64,000 nucleotides of DNA from a virus: positions 1 through 64,000 of IMG/VR virus record IMGVR_UViG_3300034101_001322. One strand, given 5' to 3'. The position numbers and the translations under genes are program-made. This document shows positions 30,094 through 39,200 of this stretch, piece by piece (positions within the stretch are counted from its first letter, which is position 1; every line of letters begins with the position of its first letter). The notes beneath the pieces are model-generated. The model saw only the letters and a program-made list of their open reading frames with translations. It was not told the DNA's origin and made no database searches.

Positions 30094-31245
30094 ATGTCGG
30101 AACAAAATAACAATCTAGAAAAGAACTATCCAGGATCAGGCGGAGCAGGCAATGAGATTAACTCTCAGGGCGGTTTCGTTTCTGGTGGTATTGGTAGTGC
30201 AACTGGTCTTGACGCAGACGGAGCATCCGTTGGCGCACAACTTGGAAACACTGCTACTGCAGCATTCGGATCAACATCTGGTGCAAACGCAGTAAACCCA
30301 ACAGGCGTGGCTGGTGGTATTCTAGCACCAGAGCAGGCTCGTCGCTTCATCGACTACGTGTGGGATGCAACAGTTCTCGCCAAAGATGGACGTAGAGTTA
30401 CAATGCGTGCTAACACAATGGAAATCGAAAAGGTTAACGTTGGAGAGCGTGTTATCCGTGCAGCAGCACAGGGTGCACCAGATTACACAAACGCAGGCGC
30501 TACATTTACTAAGGTAGAACTTACAACCAAGAAGATTCGTCTTGACTGGGAAGTTTCTACAGAAGCACTTGAAGACAATATTGAAGGCGGAGCACTTGAA
30601 GATCATCTAGTTCGCTTGATGACAAATGCATTTGCTAACGATATCGAAGATCTTGCTATTAATGGTGAAGGATCAGGCGCAGATGCCTTCCTATCTATCA
30701 TGCCTGGCTTCGTAAAGCAGACTCGTGGAACAGTAGGAAATGCTGCTCATGAGTACGCTGCAACAGTTGCAGACAATAACTACACAACATCAGTAATGCA
30801 GGGCTTGCTTCTAGCAATGCCACGCAAGTACCGTGCACTTAAGTCAAACCTTAAGTTCTACGCAGGCACTGATGCATTTGCTGGTATTGTCCGTAACAAC
30901 GGTACACTAGCGGATGCTATTTCAGCAGCCTTCTCAGACCGTACTGGTAGCACACAAGCAAACCGTCAAGAATTCCTTGATGGTGGCGCACAAACACTTG
31001 GTAACACACGTACAACTCGTGTACTTGGTGTAGATGTTCTTGAGGTTCCTTACTACCCTGCAGGTTATGTCGACTTGACATTCCCTCAGAACCGTGTATG
31101 GGGCTTCCAGCGTGATATCACAGTAAATCGTGAATATCGTGCGAAGAAGGACACAATCGAATACACAGTATTCGTACGCTTTGGTATCCAATGGGAAGAA
31201 CTAGATGCAGTCGCTTATGTCGACTCAGATAGTGCCGATTCCTAA
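30094..31245 (+). CDS. major capsid protein (HK97 fold)
   Basis: 383 residues from ATG at 30094, chosen because AGGAGGTGA lies 5-9 bases upstream. An in-frame GTG at 30085 lies inside that SD. The first ~70 residues are Gly/Ser/Asn-rich and may be a flexible arm. The body shows typical features: LAPEQARRFIDYVWDATVLA, TTKKIRLDWEVSTEALEDN (E-loop to spine helix), LEDHLVRLMTNAFANDIEDL, LKFYAGTDAFAGIVRNNGTL, VLGVDVLEVPYYPAGYVDLT and a beta-ended C-terminus. It forms the icosahedral shell. Followed by a terminator, as expected for the most abundant protein. Confidence 0.88.
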   Translation: MSEQNNNLEKNYPGSGGAGNEINSQGGFVSGGIGSATGLDADGASVGAQLGNTATAAFGSTSGANAVNPTGVAGGILAPEQARRFIDYVWDATVLAKDGRRVTMRANTMEIEKVNVGERVIRAAAQGAPDYTNAGATFTKVELTTKKIRLDWEVSTEALEDNIEGGALEDHLVRLMTNAFANDIEDLAINGEGSGADAFLSIMPGFVKQTRGTVGNAAHEYAATVADNNYTTSVMQGLLLAMPRKYRALKSNLKFYAGTDAFAGIVRNNGTLADAISAAFSDRTGSTQANRQEFLDGGAQTLGNTRTTRVLGVDVLEVPYYPAGYVDLTFPQNRVWGFQRDITVNREYRAKKDTIEYTVFVRFGIQWEELDAVAYVDSDSADS

Positions 31246-31265
31246 GATTTAACCAATCACTAATA

Positions 31266-31300
31266 GGGAGGGTAGCGTAAAAACTACCCTCCTTATTCTT
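31266..31300 (+). terminator. rho-independent terminator after the capsid gene
   Basis: GGAGGGTAG (31267-31275) pairs with CTACCCTCC (31284-31292) around an 8-base loop, followed by TTATTCTTTTCT. Located 20 bases after the capsid stop and directly ahead of the next promoter. Confidence 0.8.
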
Positions 31301-31303
31301 TTC

Positions 31304-31312
31304 TGGTATAAT
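31304..31312 (+). promoter_or_regulatory. extended -10 promoter TGGTATAAT for the neck operon
   Basis: Perfect extended -10 immediately downstream of the capsid terminator. The first ATG after it (31318) opens a 6-codon frame whose stop overlaps the ATG of the gene at 31335. Confidence 0.6.
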
Positions 31313-31317
31313 TACAA

Positions 31318-31338
31318 ATGAGCACTGGAGAATTATGA
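31318..31338 (+). CDS. possible 6-codon leader frame MSTGEL
   Basis: ATG at 31318 lies 5 bases behind the -10 hexamer, so it may be at the very 5' end of the mRNA. It encodes MSTGEL and stops with TGA that overlaps the next ATG as ATGA. It contains the GGAG used by that gene. It may guide ribosomes to the downstream start; equally it may be a chance frame. Confidence 0.25.
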   Translation: MSTGEL

Positions 31339-31685
31339 ATCTAACAATAGAAGAGTTATCAACAAAAACTGTTATGTCTTTAAAGTCATATGCAAAGAAA
31401 AATAATATTGAACTATTTGAAGCAAATACTAAACTTGAAATTTTAGAAATTTTGGCTAGTTGGATTCCACCAGAGCCAAAAGAAGAAGTAGAACAAGCAG
31501 ACAAAGCAAAAACTTTAATTAATAAGGTAGCCCTATATTCAGAAAGAAACCTACATATGGATAACCTGGGTGCTTTAAAGGTAGGTTACAACATAGTCTC
31601 AAAGGAGGCATCGGAAAAGTGGCTAACACACAGGCTGGTTAGAATTGCACCGCCTGAAGAGGTAGCCTCATACTACGGTAAATAA
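31335..31685 (+). CDS. head-tail connector with N-terminal SAP/HeH-like domain
   Basis: 116 residues. Residues 1-45 (TIEELSTKTVMSLKSYAKKN, LFEANTKLEILEILASW) form two helices around an extended strand, as in Rho-N/SAP/HeH domains that often occur in small phage neck proteins. The rest (LINKVALYSERNLHMDNLGA, VSKEASEKWLTHRLVRIAPP) would be an adaptor fold. It lies directly after the capsid gene, so a head-completion role is probable. SD GGAG. Confidence 0.55.
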   Translation: MNLTIEELSTKTVMSLKSYAKKNNIELFEANTKLEILEILASWIPPEPKEEVEQADKAKTLINKVALYSERNLHMDNLGALKVGYNIVSKEASEKWLTHRLVRIAPPEEVASYYGK

Positions 31686-31687
31686 AT

Positions 31688-32677
31688 ATGAACATTTTAA
31701 GACTTCCACCATACCCGCTATCTGTTACGTATACAGTTCCAGATGCAAACACAGACTATATCATTGTTATTGAAGATGTTGCTGATTTGACAGAGATAGA
31801 AGAGTCTATAACCTCTAATGCAAACTCCAAGATCACCTACTCATTAACAGGTGATTTTGTTAAATATGATAAGTCATATGCTGTTAGCATTTATGAAGAT
31901 GCTGGCTCTTCTGGTGCAGACCTAGTACGTGGAGATATTGTTGTTGAAGACAACTTAAATATTGAAAGACCATATGTAAACCCAATCACCTTAGCAACTT
32001 CTGGAACTGCAACAGATATTGCAGCCTATACAGAGTATGAAGGTTTAGCAAGATCAATTATTGATTCAATTACTGGTGGGTTCTACTACAACAGAACATA
32101 CTTAGAAGTTGTTGGTCAAGGAACTGATTATGTTCCGCTTTGGAAAAAAACACATAAAATTTTAAAGGCATATGAAAATGCAGAACTAGTCTATGATTTA
32201 AGTGATACAGTTAATGGTCCAGCACTAAAGTCCTATACGTATGTAATAACAAAAGACAAGTCTGCAATTACAAAAGATCCAGTAGAAAATACTGACTCAT
32301 TGAATCGTGCTGAAAGAAAATACCCTAATATTCCAGTTGCACCATCAGATTCTATTAGTCTTTTTGACACTGAAGATAGCGGAAACGTTCAGACAATTGT
32401 TCCAGCAGTAGCCTTTCCACAAGGAATAGACTGCATCTTTTTACTAGAGACTGGCTACAAAGTAGTTCCAAACGATATTACAGATGCTACAAAAATGTTA
32501 ATTGAAGATATTAAGTGTGGCAAACTAGATTATTACAAGCGCTATATTAAGAACTATAGTACAGATCAATTTAAAATTGAATATGACAAGAGAATGATTG
32601 ATGGTACTGGTAATATTCTTGTTGATAAAATTCTTGACAAGTACATAGAAACGATTATCCGTCCAGGAGTATTATAA
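31688..32677 (+). CDS. head-tail adaptor (neck) protein with N-terminal beta domain
   Basis: 329 residues. Residues 1-100 look like an Ig-type beta domain (YPLSVTYTVPDANTDYIIVI, KSYAVSIYEDAGSSG). From about residue 110 there is a helical connector domain (YTEYEGLARSIIDSITGGFY, LWKKTHKILKAYENAELVYD) similar to adaptor proteins that bind below the portal. The C-terminal part ILLETG-like, KMLIEDIKCGKLDYYKRYIK, is helical. TAATG overlap with the next gene. The adaptor role is inferred from order and fold pattern. Confidence 0.6.
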   Translation: MNILRLPPYPLSVTYTVPDANTDYIIVIEDVADLTEIEESITSNANSKITYSLTGDFVKYDKSYAVSIYEDAGSSGADLVRGDIVVEDNLNIERPYVNPITLATSGTATDIAAYTEYEGLARSIIDSITGGFYYNRTYLEVVGQGTDYVPLWKKTHKILKAYENAELVYDLSDTVNGPALKSYTYVITKDKSAITKDPVENTDSLNRAERKYPNIPVAPSDSISLFDTEDSGNVQTIVPAVAFPQGIDCIFLLETGYKVVPNDITDATKMLIEDIKCGKLDYYKRYIKNYSTDQFKIEYDKRMIDGTGNILVDKILDKYIETIIRPGVL

Positions 32678-33126
32678 TGGAATGCTGCCCAGAAACAGAT
32701 TTCATGTATCCGATGAAGGCAGATATCTATTATCCAATTATTAAACAAACCCAGTATGGTCAGGCTACAAAAGACTGGGTTTTTGATAGAACGATTATTT
32801 GTAATGCAACAAGCGTAGGTGGAGCAGGTACAGAAGATATTAAACCAGAGACATTTCTTCAGTACGAAAATAAACTTATTGCTAGAACTAAAAATGATCC
32901 AAGAATATCCTCTAATAGTTCAGAAAATGCCATAACAAATATTTTAGTAACTAACATTCGTAATGCACATGATGACATGATTTACAAAGAAACTGCGGGA
33001 CCGAGATCTGGCAGAGGAACCATATACGAAATGGCTACAGTAGAACCATTTACTGGACCATTTGGCAATGTTGAATATTTTAAGATGCTCTGGCGTAGAA
33101 CAGAGAATCAGACAATAGGTGACTAA
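32677..33126 (+). CDS. head closure (stopper-like) protein
   Basis: 149 residues. MKADIYYPIIKQTQYGQATK, DWVFDRTIICNATSVGGAG, DPRISSNSSENAITNILVTN and EYFKMLWRRTENQTIGD make a small beta-barrel-type protein in the position of the stopper or head-closure protein. Coupled by TAATG on both sides with neck genes. The N-terminal MECC pair of cysteines is unusual for this position, and no metal site is evident. Confidence 0.55.
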   Translation: MECCPETDFMYPMKADIYYPIIKQTQYGQATKDWVFDRTIICNATSVGGAGTEDIKPETFLQYENKLIARTKNDPRISSNSSENAITNILVTNIRNAHDDMIYKETAGPRSGRGTIYEMATVEPFTGPFGNVEYFKMLWRRTENQTIGD

Positions 33127-33803
33127 TGAGAGTAACAACCAACTCAAAACAATTTGAATTACAGATGAATAATATCATCAAGTATTCTGTTGGGTTTTTA
33201 GATGGCGTTCAAAATGGAAAGTCTTTATTTTTAAAAAACCTTGGGGCTGGTGTTATTCAAGCACTAGCGGCATATGTCGATGTTTCAGCAAAAGGTAATC
33301 CAAGAGCGCTTCATCATATGTACGAGTGGTATCAAACTGGAAGTCCAAGCGCAAGATTGTTTGACCTAGACTATACAGTTAGTAATCTAGGGTTAAGCAT
33401 TAATTCAAAGTTCAAACAGTCAAGAACTTTAAAAGAAGATTCAAATGAGCCATTTTATAATAAAGCAGAAATAATGGAACGTGGTATACCAGTTACAATA
33501 ACTCCAAAAAGATCATCAGTTTTAGTATTTGAAGAAGGTGGAGAAACCATCTTTACAAAAAGTCCAATTACAGTTAGAAGCCCAGGTGGTGACGAGGTAC
33601 GTGGGTCATTTGAAAGAACAGTCGATGAGTTTATACTTAGATACTTCAAACAATCATTCTTAAGAGCAAGCGGAATTTATGACTACATTAAGAAGCCAAC
33701 CTTGTACAAGAAGAACCTTAAGGTTGGATCTAGGGCTGGAAGATCTAAGGGACTTGAAACTGGTTTTAAATGGATTGCAAATGCAAAGATTAGTGTAGAA
33801 TAG
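33126..33803 (+). CDS. neck/tail-completion protein (HK97 gp10-like position)
   Basis: 225 residues. N-terminal helix pair (QFELQMNNIIKYSVGFLDGV, LFLKNLGAGVIQALAAYVDV), then LHHMYEWYQTGSPSARLFDL and a beta part (PVTITPKRSSVLVFEEGGET, FTKSPITVRSPGGDEVRGSF), basic C-terminus. Length and order match minor tail or neck proteins between head closure and tail terminator. Name by position only. Confidence 0.5.
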   Translation: MRVTTNSKQFELQMNNIIKYSVGFLDGVQNGKSLFLKNLGAGVIQALAAYVDVSAKGNPRALHHMYEWYQTGSPSARLFDLDYTVSNLGLSINSKFKQSRTLKEDSNEPFYNKAEIMERGIPVTITPKRSSVLVFEEGGETIFTKSPITVRSPGGDEVRGSFERTVDEFILRYFKQSFLRASGIYDYIKKPTLYKKNLKVGSRAGRSKGLETGFKWIANAKISVE

Positions 33804-33807
33804 GCAT

Positions 33808-34386
33808 ATGACTCTTAACATTAATGCCCAAACTGGCTTTCCTCCAACATTTCTTAATGCTTATATTAATAGCGAATTAAAGGAGTTTGGATTAATTCCA
33901 GACGGTCCAAACCCATTCCAACCATTTTTTCCAGCACAGAGCCCAATAAACATTGAGGACATTTACAACGATAGCGTATACATCAAGAATAACCCTGATG
34001 CTATAGTTGTTATGTTTGATAGGCTTATTAGGTTTAGACCAAATGCATTTTATAGAAATAAGCGTGAGCAACTTGTATACTTTATTTATGCTCCAAACCT
34101 AAGCAAGTTGTTTGATGCAACCAGAGTTATTATTGAGTGCCTTGATAGAGAAGATGCTGCAGCCCAAGATCTCAATCTCTGGATAGCAACAAATGACGTT
34201 GAGGACGATAATGGAGTTGCTATTACTCCAAATGTAATGTTCCATAATGTAAAGGTTTATCAGGCAGATGAGGCAAGGGATATAGCCGAACTAGCCTCAG
34301 CCAGAACCCTATTTTTGAACAAATTGGTTATAGAGTATGACTACCATACAACCGATAGCCTAGGAATCTCCCAAAGATACACATAA
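33808..34386 (+). CDS. tail terminator-like protein
   Basis: 192 residues, coming just before the tail tube gene. AYINSELKEFGLIPDGPNPF opens a helix typical of tail terminators. VVMFDRLIRFRPNAFYRNKR, LVYFIYAPNLSKLFDATRVI and IIECLDREDAAAQDLN form an alpha-beta core, and HNVKVYQADEARDIAEL and the LVIEYDYH end complete it. Tail terminators cap the tube at its head-proximal end. Assignment rests on order plus this alpha-beta pattern. Confidence 0.55.
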   Translation: MTLNINAQTGFPPTFLNAYINSELKEFGLIPDGPNPFQPFFPAQSPINIEDIYNDSVYIKNNPDAIVVMFDRLIRFRPNAFYRNKREQLVYFIYAPNLSKLFDATRVIIECLDREDAAAQDLNLWIATNDVEDDNGVAITPNVMFHNVKVYQADEARDIAELASARTLFLNKLVIEYDYHTTDSLGISQRYT

Positions 34387-34391
34387 AATGC

Positions 34392-34400
34392 TGTTATACT
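34392..34400 (+). promoter_or_regulatory. extended -10 promoter TGTTATACT for the tail tube gene
   Basis: TGT TATACT; expected start about 34407. The leader is about 55 bases, with AAGGAAGAGGTG just before the ATG at 34463. A 9-codon frame (34405-34434, MRKHKRRTT) begins 4 bases after the hexamer but is probably chance. Confidence 0.55.
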
Positions 34401-34462
34401 TATCATGAGGAAACACAAACGCCGTACAACTTAATATCTATTCTTAAGGAAGAGGTGAATAA

Positions 34463-35101
34463 ATGGCATACAGTCGTGGAACGTCGTCCAACATTATCGT
34501 TGGTGCAGCAGCACTTTTTGTTGCAGACACAACCCTAACTCCAAATACATTGGAGAACTTTAGTACTGAAGTATCATTCAGAGAGACACTCTCAAATGAT
34601 GCAGATTATACAAACGTAGGTTACACCATGAACGGTCTAGAAATGCAGTTCCAACCAGACTTCGGTGAAGTCCAGGTAGACCAAATTCTTGACGTTGCAA
34701 AACTTTACAAGCAGGGCATGCAGGTTAATCTTGCAACTGCTTTTGCTGAAGCAACACTAGAGAATCTTCTCTTGGCTTTGGCATTCGGTTCAGACGAACT
34801 AACTGGCTCAGTCGCAACTCACACAGGTAAGACATTAAACTTATCTGCAGGAGATATCGGCGAGTGTCCAGTAGAGCGTGGAATTGTTGCAGTAGGACCT
34901 GGTACAGGTGACTGCGTAAACTCTCCATTCGTGGAGCGTGTTTACACAGCATACCGTGCTTTGTCAATCGAAAACGTAACAGTTTCAGCAAAGCGTGATG
35001 AGGCTTCAATGTTTGAAGTTTCTTTCCGTTTGCTACCAGAAGATACTTCAGGCTCATACGGTAAGATCGTTGATCGTACCTTCGGAGACCTATTGTCTTA
35101 A
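34463..35101 (+). CDS. major tail (tube) protein
   Basis: 212 residues. SNIIVGAAALFVADTTLTPN, FSTEVSFRETLSNDADYTNV, GLEMQFQPDFGEVQVDQILD and LYKQGMQVNLATAFAEATLE, then YTAYRALSIENVTVSAKRDE and FEVSFRLLPEDTSGSYGKIV. It is a beta-rich tail tube protein like those of long-tailed actinophages. It has its own promoter, a strong SD and a following terminator, in line with very high expression. Directly upstream of the tail-assembly chaperones, which is its canonical position. Confidence 0.75.
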   Translation: MAYSRGTSSNIIVGAAALFVADTTLTPNTLENFSTEVSFRETLSNDADYTNVGYTMNGLEMQFQPDFGEVQVDQILDVAKLYKQGMQVNLATAFAEATLENLLLALAFGSDELTGSVATHTGKTLNLSAGDIGECPVERGIVAVGPGTGDCVNSPFVERVYTAYRALSIENVTVSAKRDEASMFEVSFRLLPEDTSGSYGKIVDRTFGDLLS

Positions 35102-35120
35102 TAGTTTAATTACTCAGCAT

Positions 35121-35154
35121 AGCCCATGTCTTCGGATGTGGGCTTTGTTGTTTT
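35121..35154 (+). terminator. terminator with UUCG tetraloop after the tail tube gene
   Basis: AGCCCATGTC (35121-35130) and GATGTGGGCT (35135-35144) form a 10-bp stem with two G-U pairs around TTCG, followed by TTGTTGTTTT. UUCG loops are unusually stable. It separates the tail tube from the chaperone genes. Confidence 0.8.
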
Positions 35155-35155
35155 A

Positions 35156-35164
35156 TGGTAGAAT
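35156..35164 (+). promoter_or_regulatory. extended -10 promoter TGGTAGAAT for the long tail chaperone
   Basis: TGG TAGAAT ends 9 bases before the ATG at 35174. No SD lies in the gap, so the message would be leaderless or nearly so. The hexamer is weaker than most here. Confidence 0.5.
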
Positions 35165-35173
35165 AGAATTTCC

Positions 35174-35866
35174 ATGGCAACTACAATATATAAAAGTGAA
35201 ATAATACATTTATTTGACGGAACAGAATTAGAAATAACTCCATTAAAGATCAAGTATCTTCGTGAGTTTATGGTGGCATTTGAAGATGTCAAATTAACTA
35301 AAAATGACGACGAAGCAATAGCGGCATTAGTTGAATGCGTAAGAATTTGCATGAAGCAGTATCACCCATCTATATCTGGAACGGTAGAAGAGATTGAAGA
35401 TAGTTTAGACATGCCAACTATCTATAGAGTGTTAGACATATCTGCTGGTATTAGAATCAATAAGAAGTCTGAAGAGCCAGTTAAAGATCAAGCAGTTGAA
35501 AGCGGATCTACTTGGGATGATCTAGATTTAGCAAAACTTGAGTCAGAGGTTTTTTTGCTAGGAATTTGGAAAGACTATCAGGAACTAGAAAAATCTTTAT
35601 CCATGCCAGAACTAATGGCAACCTTAGAGGTTAGTAGGGAACTAGATTATGCTGAAAAGAAATTTATGGCTGCTATTCAAGGTGTTGATTTAGATAAAGA
35701 GTCTGGAAAAGGCAAGGGACAGCAAGAGTGGGAAGACATGAAGGCAAGAGTATTTAGTAAGGGTCAAACAAATGACTCAAATGACATTCTATCCTTACAA
35801 GGACCAAAAGCCCAGAAGTTGGGGTTTGGAATAGGTATGGGATTAGATTACGAAAATTTAACATAA
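35174..35866 (+). CDS. tail assembly chaperone, long (G-T fused) form in one frame
   Basis: 230 residues. Residues 1-95 (LFDGTELEITPLKIKYLREF, ALVECVRICMKQYHPSISGT, DMPTIYRVLDISAGIRI) match the whole of the short chaperone at 35912. Residues 110-230 add a second domain (LAKLESEVFLLGIWKDYQEL, SMPELMATLEVSRELDYAEK, GLDYENLT at the end) equal to the T-type extension that other phages add by a programmed frameshift. Here no shift is needed. The chaperone would hold the tape measure and recruit tail tube subunits. Own weak promoter, no SD. Confidence 0.75.
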   Translation: MATTIYKSEIIHLFDGTELEITPLKIKYLREFMVAFEDVKLTKNDDEAIAALVECVRICMKQYHPSISGTVEEIEDSLDMPTIYRVLDISAGIRINKKSEEPVKDQAVESGSTWDDLDLAKLESEVFLLGIWKDYQELEKSLSMPELMATLEVSRELDYAEKKFMAAIQGVDLDKESGKGKGQQEWEDMKARVFSKGQTNDSNDILSLQGPKAQKLGFGIGMGLDYENLT

Positions 35867-35877
35867 TAAGCGTTTTA

Positions 35878-35886
35878 TGCTATAAT
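35878..35886 (+). promoter_or_regulatory. extended -10 promoter TGCTATAAT for the short tail chaperone
   Basis: Perfect extended -10 with a TTTAACA -35-like sequence 18 bases upstream. The leader holds the palindrome CCTATATAGG (35895-35904), which overlaps the SD AGGAGG. Stronger than the promoter of the long form. Confidence 0.6.
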
Positions 35887-35911
35887 TGAGTTAACCTATA
35901 TAGGAGGAACA

Positions 35912-36244
35912 ATGGCAACAACAGTACATGAGGGCACAGAACTAACTCTTATGGATGGGTCAAAGATTAAGGTACGTCCACTTAAAATCTCTTTGCTTCG
36001 TCCATTTATGAAGAAGTTCGAACAGGTAGCAGGGGTGGCAGAAGATAACGAGAAGTCAATGACTCTTCTTATTGAATGTGTACAAATTGCGATGGAGCAG
36101 TACAACCCAGACTTGTCTACAGATATTAACAAACTAGAAGAGATCCTAGATCTCCCAACAGTCTACAAGGTTATTGAAGCCGCTTCTGGAGTTAAGTTAA
36201 CAGATGCAAACAACTTGTTAAACACAGTTCTTGCAAATAACTAA
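35912..36244 (+). CDS. tail assembly chaperone, short (G) form, paralog of 35174
   Basis: 110 residues that align over their full length with the first part of the preceding protein: LMDGSKIKVRPLKISLLRPF, TLLIECVQIAMEQYNPDLST, ILDLPTVYKVIEAASGVKL. It ends where the long form continues into its T-type domain. Directly followed by the tape measure gene, the canonical place. It would coat the tape measure in large numbers, with the long form as a minor partner. Promoter and SD (AGGAGG) are stronger than those of the long form, fitting the expected excess of the short form. Confidence 0.75.
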   Translation: MATTVHEGTELTLMDGSKIKVRPLKISLLRPFMKKFEQVAGVAEDNEKSMTLLIECVQIAMEQYNPDLSTDINKLEEILDLPTVYKVIEAASGVKLTDANNLLNTVLANN

Positions 36245-36266
36245 TTAATAAAAGAGGTGTAAATGA

Positions 36267-39200
36267 ATGGCTGATGTAAATGCTAATATTGGCGTACATA
36301 TTGATACGTCAGCGGCACTGGCAGAACTTAAAAACTTACAGCGTCAATTAGCGACATTTCATTCATCTGTAGCAAAGAATAGTGCAGCCTCAGCAGCAGC
36401 ACAAAAGAATCTACAGACAAACCTTTTAAATTCTATCAATGCCACTGGCAAATTTTCTGCCCAAATGGGGTTGGTAAGAACTTCAACGGAGTCGTTTACT
36501 CACGCACTGGAGAAAAATAAACTCTCTATGCGTGAGTATTTCCGTTATGCAGGCGGATCTACTAGAACATTCGGAAAGTTATTTAAGCAAGAGTTTGACA
36601 CAATTGGCAAGGTAGCCGAAGAGCGTGTCAAGAAGATGCAGACCCAATATATCAAGATGGGTCGTGACGCATCTGGTGCAATGAAGGCTATGGCAATTAC
36701 GCCAAGATCATTGGACATGAATGACTATGCTACTAAGACAGCCTTAGCAGCACAAAAGCAAGCACTATTTAATCAGTTAGTTAGACAAGGTTCTACTAAC
36801 CTTCTAAACTTTGGTAAGAACACTCAGTGGGCTGGTCGTCAGTTGATGGTTGGCTTTACTGTACCTCTTGCATATTTTGGTACCGCAGCAGCAAAAACAT
36901 TTATGGACCTTGAAACACAGGCTATTAAGTTTAGACGTGTTTATGGCGATATGTTTACAACAACAGATGAAACAACTAAGGCTCTTAGTGATATTGAAAA
37001 GATAGCAAAAGAATTTACAAAATATGGTGTTGCTGCTGTTAAAACCATGGAACTTGCATCTCAGGCTGCTGCGATGGGTAAAACAGGTGCAGAACTTACA
37101 GCCCAGGTTGTAGAAGCAAATAGACTTGCAGTCCTTGGCGGGGTAGAGCAAACAGAAGCACTAGAGACAACTATCTCAGTAACAAATGCATTTGGTATTG
37201 CAGCAGAAGACTTAGCAAATAAAATTAACTTTCTTAACGCAGTTGAAAACCAGACAGTTACAAGTATTGAAGATCTAACAATTGCTATTCCAAAGGCTGG
37301 ACCAGTTGTAAAGCAACTTGGCGGTACAGTAGAAGATCTAGCCTTCTTCCTTACAGCAATGAAGGAAGGCGGAATCAATGCATCAGAAGGTGCTAACGCA
37401 CTCAAGTCTGGTCTTGCATCTTTAATTAACCCAACTAAAAAAGCATCAGCAATGCTCCAAGACTATGGCATTAACATTAAGGCAATCGTTGAAGGTAATC
37501 AGGGAAATGTTAGACAGACTGTAATTGATTTTTCTAGAGCACTAGATACACTAGATCCACTAAACCGTGCTCGTGCAATTGAACAACTGTTTGGTAAGTT
37601 CCAGTTCTCACGTTTGTCAACACTATTCCAGAACGTAACAAAAGATGGAACACAGGCAAGCAAGGTTTTAGGGCTTGCTGGAGCATCTATTGAACAACTT
37701 GCAATCTTGTCAGAGCGAGAATTAAAAACTGTAGAAGACTCAGTTGGAGTTCAGTTTAAGTCTGCAGTAGAAGAATTAAAGTTAGCAATTGCTCCAATAG
37801 GAAAAACATTCTTAGAAGCAGTAACCCCAATTGTTAAGGTTATTGGAAATCTTCTTGAAAAGTTTAACGGTCTTGGAGATGGCACAAAGAAGTTTATAGT
37901 TATTGCATCAACTCTTGTTGGTATTATTGGACCTACACTATTGATGACATTTGGTCTTGTTGCTAACGGTGTAGCAAACATTATCAAGATGTTCCTAGCA
38001 ATGCGTATTGGATTCTTAAAACTTGGTGGAAACTCAAAGGTTCTTGCACAGCAAACAGGTTATTTAAATACTGAACAGATGGAAGCAGCAACTGTTGCAG
38101 CATCTCTAAATCAAGCACACACAAGATTAACTCAATCATTTACAGCAGAAACATCAGCAGTTAGATTATTGCGTCAAGCATATATTGATGCTACCGTAGC
38201 AGCAGCAAACTTTGCTAGAGCAAATCCAGGCATGATGATGCCAGGCAAGGGTGGTGCCCCAAAGAAGGGAGCAGCACCAAAGAAGTTTGCAACAGGAACA
38301 ACTGGACTACCAGGACCAAAGGGAGCGGGAGATATTATTCCTATCCTTGGTGCACCTGGAGAAGCAATTATTCCAGCAAACGTTGCACAAGATGATAGAT
38401 TTAAACCAATTATTGATGCAATGGTTAATGGAAATCTACAAGGTTTTGAAGAAGGAACAGTAAATTTAGGTGGTAAAACATTTACAACACGAAGCCAGTC
38501 TACTGCTCTAAATCTTCAGAACAAGATTTCTGAATTAATTTCTAAGGGATATTCAGAAGATAGAATTATCAAAGCATTAGAAACAAATGTTCAGCGTGGT
38601 CGTCCAATGACTGCATCACAACTTGAAAGAAGATTGTCAATTGGTCGTGGTGCTTCAACTGGATCATCTGCACCTTCATCTATTAGATCTCTTGCCAAGC
38701 AGTCTCAATCAGGATTTATGCAAGAAACCAATGCAATTAAGGAAGCACTTAAGCGCCAAGGAGTAGTATTAACACCAGCACAAGAAAAGAATTTGTTTAA
38801 TGTTCAGGCTTCTCATATTGAAGAAGTTAGAAATGCTGGAGTAAAAGAGTGGAAAACTAACAACCTTGTTGCAGATCTTGGATATGTTAATAATTATCTT
38901 AATACTGTAAAGGGTAAACTTGGTCAGACTCTTATGGGAATGTCTGATGAACAACTTAAGTCTATGGGCATTGATAGAAATGAACTTAAAAAACTTCAGT
39001 CTGGAACACACCCAACAAATGCAAGAGCAGCAGAAACACTACGTGCAGTTGCTAGATACGATGCATCGATTAATCCAAACTCATATCAAGCAAGGGCTGT
39101 TCTGGCTGGTTTAGAATATCGCTCAAAGAGCAATTTCTATTCTCAACCAATGAAGACTTTGGCTGACATGGTTGTATCAAAGGGCAAGAAGACTAAGAGC

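Noticed and set aside
34405-34434. 9-codon basic frame MRKHKRRTT in the tail tube leader
   Set aside because: It begins only 4 bases after the -10 hexamer, probably upstream of the transcription start, and is not coupled to the next gene.
35440-35540. Programmed frameshift in the long tail chaperone
   Set aside because: The T-type domain is already in frame and no slippery heptamer was seen at the end of the shared domain.
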